In this document: positions 14,304 through 15,853 of the stretch, piece by piece
Layout: each line of letters opens with the position of its first letter
How positions within the stretch are numbered: position 1 is the first letter of the stretch
Source of the DNA: Desulfobacterales bacterium
GTDB taxonomy: Bacteria > Desulfobacterota > Desulfobacteria > Desulfobacterales > JAFDCJ01
Assembly (NCBI GenBank): GCA_020345785.1
Contig: CP070771.1
Span: 5,112,573-5,128,425, forward strand
DNA length: 15,853 nucleotides
Direction: 5' to 3'
The notes under the pieces: model-generated
Told to the model about the DNA's origin: nothing
The model's database searches: none
The model's input: only the letters and a program-made list of their open reading frames with translations
Program-made: the position numbers and the translations under genes

Positions 14304-14355
14304 GCCGGATGAAGGCTGTCCGGCCGGCGGACGCCGGCACTTGCCTTCATCCGGC
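14304..14355. repeat. Strong inverted repeat between binding-protein and permease genes
   Basis: GCCGGATGAAGGC (14304-14316) and GCCTTCATCCGGC (14343-14355) are a perfect 13-bp inverted repeat. The 26-base loop contains an inner stem GTCCG/CGGAC. No T-run follows on either strand. In the transcript it sits after the binding-protein stop and before the permease start, the usual place of mRNA-stabilising REP-like hairpins in importer operons. Confidence 0.75.
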
Positions 14356-14391
14356 ACCAAGGACCAACTTCCAATTGCCGCTGTCGCGTGT

Positions 14392-15444
14392 CTATTTCAG
14401 CGGCAGGACGATCTCTTTGTGCACCTCGGGCAGCAGTTCACTGTCAAAGTACTCGGACGCCGGCCGGGGGTTCTTAAAAGCCCCGACTTCGACATAGACG
14501 TTGGTTACCTGATCCAGCCATTTATCGATGGTGCCGTCCTGATAGTACTCGACCCATTTGGTTGACGGCAGGACTCTTTCGGCCTGATAATTTTCCCACA
14601 GATCAGTAGTGGGCACCTCCGGGTAGTATTTTTCGGAAAGTATATCAATCGATTGTCTGGGATTGTAGACCAGCAATTCGTTGGCCGCCATCCAGGCTTT
14701 GGTGATCTGTTTCAGCAGGCCGTTGCGATGCTTCTGCCAGAATTCATCCGTCGTCGCCCACCCGCCGACGATCGCCGCTTCCGGAAAAAATTCACTCGCA
14801 TCAGAAATCTTTCTGGCGCCCGGGACATTATTTTGGATGATGATGTTGAACGGCACCCACATGGCCACGGCCGGCACGGCGCCGCTTACAAAAGAGCTCA
14901 CCGCCTCCGACATGCGCTGGTTGACGATGGTCACATTCTTATACTTTCCTTCGGCGTCGGTTTCAGACAGGCCGACCGATTTGAGGGCATTGTGCAAGAA
15001 CACGTGGGCCGTGGTCCCCCGCGTGGTGGATATCTTTTTGCCTTTCAAATCCTTGAGAGAATTGATCCCGCTGTCGGGTTGCACCCAGAGCTGGGCGGTG
15101 CCGAATTCTATGTTGTTGATCAGAAAGACTTTACCCTGACCACGGGCCGGCCAGTTGGAAATCACGGCCCCCGTGATCAACACATCGATACTGCCGCCGC
15201 TGAGCGCCTGAAACAAATCAATGCCGGTATAAAACCTGATGGGTTCGAATTTTATACCGTGCTGTTCCCAGATGCCGTAATGTTCACCCAGCCAGAACTG
15301 GCCGTCTACTGCGAGCGTGTGCAGGTATCCGATTTTTACTTTGGTCAACTCCGCAGCCGGGCAATTCGCGGCCGGAAGAATCACCAGTGATACTGTTATG
15401 ATCAGTGCGACAAATGTAGCTGCAGCAAATTTTTTCGATTTCAT
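14392..15444 (-). CDS. ABC transporter substrate-binding protein, NitT/TauT family
   Basis: This 350-residue periplasmic binding protein is the first gene of the importer operon. MKSKK plus a hydrophobic core ending PAANCPAA gives a signal peptide of about 31 residues. Cys28 is in a poor lipobox context (AANC), so a soluble periplasmic protein is more likely. The mature part has the NMT1/SsuA/TauA-like pattern: KVKIGYLHTLAVDGQFWLGE, LFQALSGGSIDVLITGAV, the INSLKDLKGKKISTTRGTTAH hinge, ALKSVGL, and a C-terminal helical region after ITKAWMAANELL. ATG 15444 has AGGAGG (complement of 15450-15455) five bases upstream; a longer frame to 15615 is not supported. Ligands of the family include sulfonates, nitrate and pyrimidine precursors. 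No enzyme gene beside it reveals the ligand. Confidence 0.92.
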   Translation of the reverse strand: MKSKKFAAATFVALIITVSLVILPAANCPAAELTKVKIGYLHTLAVDGQFWLGEHYGIWEQHGIKFEPIRFYTGIDLFQALSGGSIDVLITGAVISNWPARGQGKVFLINNIEFGTAQLWVQPDSGINSLKDLKGKKISTTRGTTAHVFLHNALKSVGLSETDAEGKYKNVTIVNQRMSEAVSSFVSGAVPAVAMWVPFNIIIQNNVPGARKISDASEFFPEAAIVGGWATTDEFWQKHRNGLLKQITKAWMAANELLVYNPRQSIDILSEKYYPEVPTTDLWENYQAERVLPSTKWVEYYQDGTIDKWLDQVTNVYVEVGAFKNPRPASEYFDSELLPEVHKEIVLPLK

Positions 15445-15686
15445 GTGTCCCTCCTTTTTTGGTTGTTTAGGAAAAAGATTGCGGTTCGCGACCCCCAAAT
15501 AAAACACCAAAATGTCTTTTGAAACGTAATAAGCGAAAATAATGGCTTGCGCATCGGATATAGCGCCAGGCCAAGATATAAAAACATCCAATGACCGGGA
15601 ACAACTAAGGTTCAACTATCTAAACGGGCTTTGATTGTCAACGGTCAAATTTGGCCTTAAACTAAAAAAACCATGTGTTTACGTAA

Positions 15687-15800
15687 CTCCATTCATAAGC
15701 CACCGGCGATGCCGGTGAGAATTGAAAAGTTTTTACCACCTCAGCAGGAGTATTTTTCGATGGTCCAAACTTAGACGATGCCGCTGGCATATGAATGGAG
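15687..15800. mobile_element. 114-bp foldback (MITE/REP-like) element with 21-bp imperfect terminal inverted repeats
   Basis: The left end 15687-15707 and the right end 15780-15800 are inverted copies with 19 of 21 bases matching, including an unbroken CTCCATTCATA/TATGAATGGAG. The left arm is followed by a nested perfect hairpin CACCGGC/GCCGGTG (15701-15717). No frame inside codes for a protein. This is the form of a non-autonomous miniature element or an end fragment of an insertion sequence. No clear target-site duplication is seen. The 409-bp stretch 15445-15853 holds this, the hairpin at 15823 and presumably the promoter of the ABC operon. Confidence 0.55.
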
Positions 15801-15822
15801 ATAATATAAAGAATTCCTCACA

Positions 15823-15840
15823 CCCCCAGCGCTGCTGGTG
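15823..15840. repeat. GC-rich hairpin next to the terminal foldback element
   Basis: CCAGC and GCTGG flank a GCT loop, extended by CACC on the left and GTGG on the right with a one-base offset. A run of five T at 15849-15853 closes the window. It may belong to the same repeat family as the element at 15687 or be the subterminal hairpin of an insertion sequence continuing beyond the window. Confidence 0.4.
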
Positions 15841-15853
15841 GTCGCTGATTTTT

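Noticed and set aside
14653..15390. 245-codon open frame on the + strand opposite the ABC binding protein
   Set aside because: The - strand has a complete binding protein with signal peptide and ribosome site; the + frame has no recognisable features.
15600..15645. Promoter of the ABC operon with TTGACA (complement of about 15635-15640)
   Set aside because: No acceptable -10 hexamer lies 16-18 bases downstream on the - strand, so the match alone is not enough.
1..15853. CRISPR array, tRNA or rRNA genes, integrase or complete transposase
   Set aside because: No regularly spaced direct repeats, cloverleaf or rRNA-like sequence was found, and none of the larger frames encodes a recombinase.

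Overview
The window reads as a chromosomal segment of a Gram-negative bacterium. The dense TRAP and NitT/TauT-type ABC importers, the many short foldback repeats between genes, and the moderate GC with strong Shine-Dalgarno sequences suggest a marine or anaerobic proteobacterium. I favour Desulfobacterota (Desulfobacterales-like). This is an inference from style; no rRNA or other phylogenetic marker is present.

Left half (1-7841, all + strand): a catabolic and uptake locus. It holds the C-terminal end of an M20-family amidohydrolase, a TRAP substrate-binding protein (DctP), the TRAP small and large permeases (DctQ, DctM), a second paralogous DctP, a broken ureohydrolase (agmatinase/arginase superfamily), a broken Ldh_2-type (malate/lactate/ureidoglycolate) dehydrogenase, and an intact PLP-dependent dehydratase that resembles the EutB/threonine dehydratase group. 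The ureohydrolase and dehydrogenase are fused out of frame by an apparent internal deletion near 5830-5845, and the dehydrogenase also carries an in-frame TAG. The locus once looked able to import an organic acid or amino-acid-like compound and strip amide, guanidino and amino nitrogen from it. It now looks partly decayed, with the transporter and the PLP enzyme still intact.

Middle (7842-11455): a four-helix membrane protein (- strand), an NH3-dependent NAD+ synthetase (nadE, - strand), a long gene-free stretch with inverted repeats and a terminator-like hairpin, a PEBP/YbhB-family protein (+ strand) with two well-formed translation starts (one exported, one cytosolic form), and a small lipoprotein-like reading frame (- strand) split by a TAG.

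Right part (11456-15853, - strand): an NAD-dependent epimerase/dehydratase, then a complete NitT/TauT-type ABC importer transcribed in the order binding protein, permease, ATPase, with a strong hairpin between the binding-protein and permease genes. The window ends in a 114-bp foldback element with 21-bp imperfect terminal inverted repeats and a further hairpin, which looks like a non-autonomous mobile or REP-type element.

Intergenic regions carry at least five kinds of foldback or dispersed repeat and two heptanucleotide tandem arrays. No CRISPR array, tRNA, rRNA, integrase or complete transposase was found. I see no clear new defence or mobile system. The points most worth checking are the chimeric ureohydrolase-dehydrogenase scar within an unusual nitrogen-compound locus, the dual-start PEBP gene with its leader hairpin, and the terminal foldback element.
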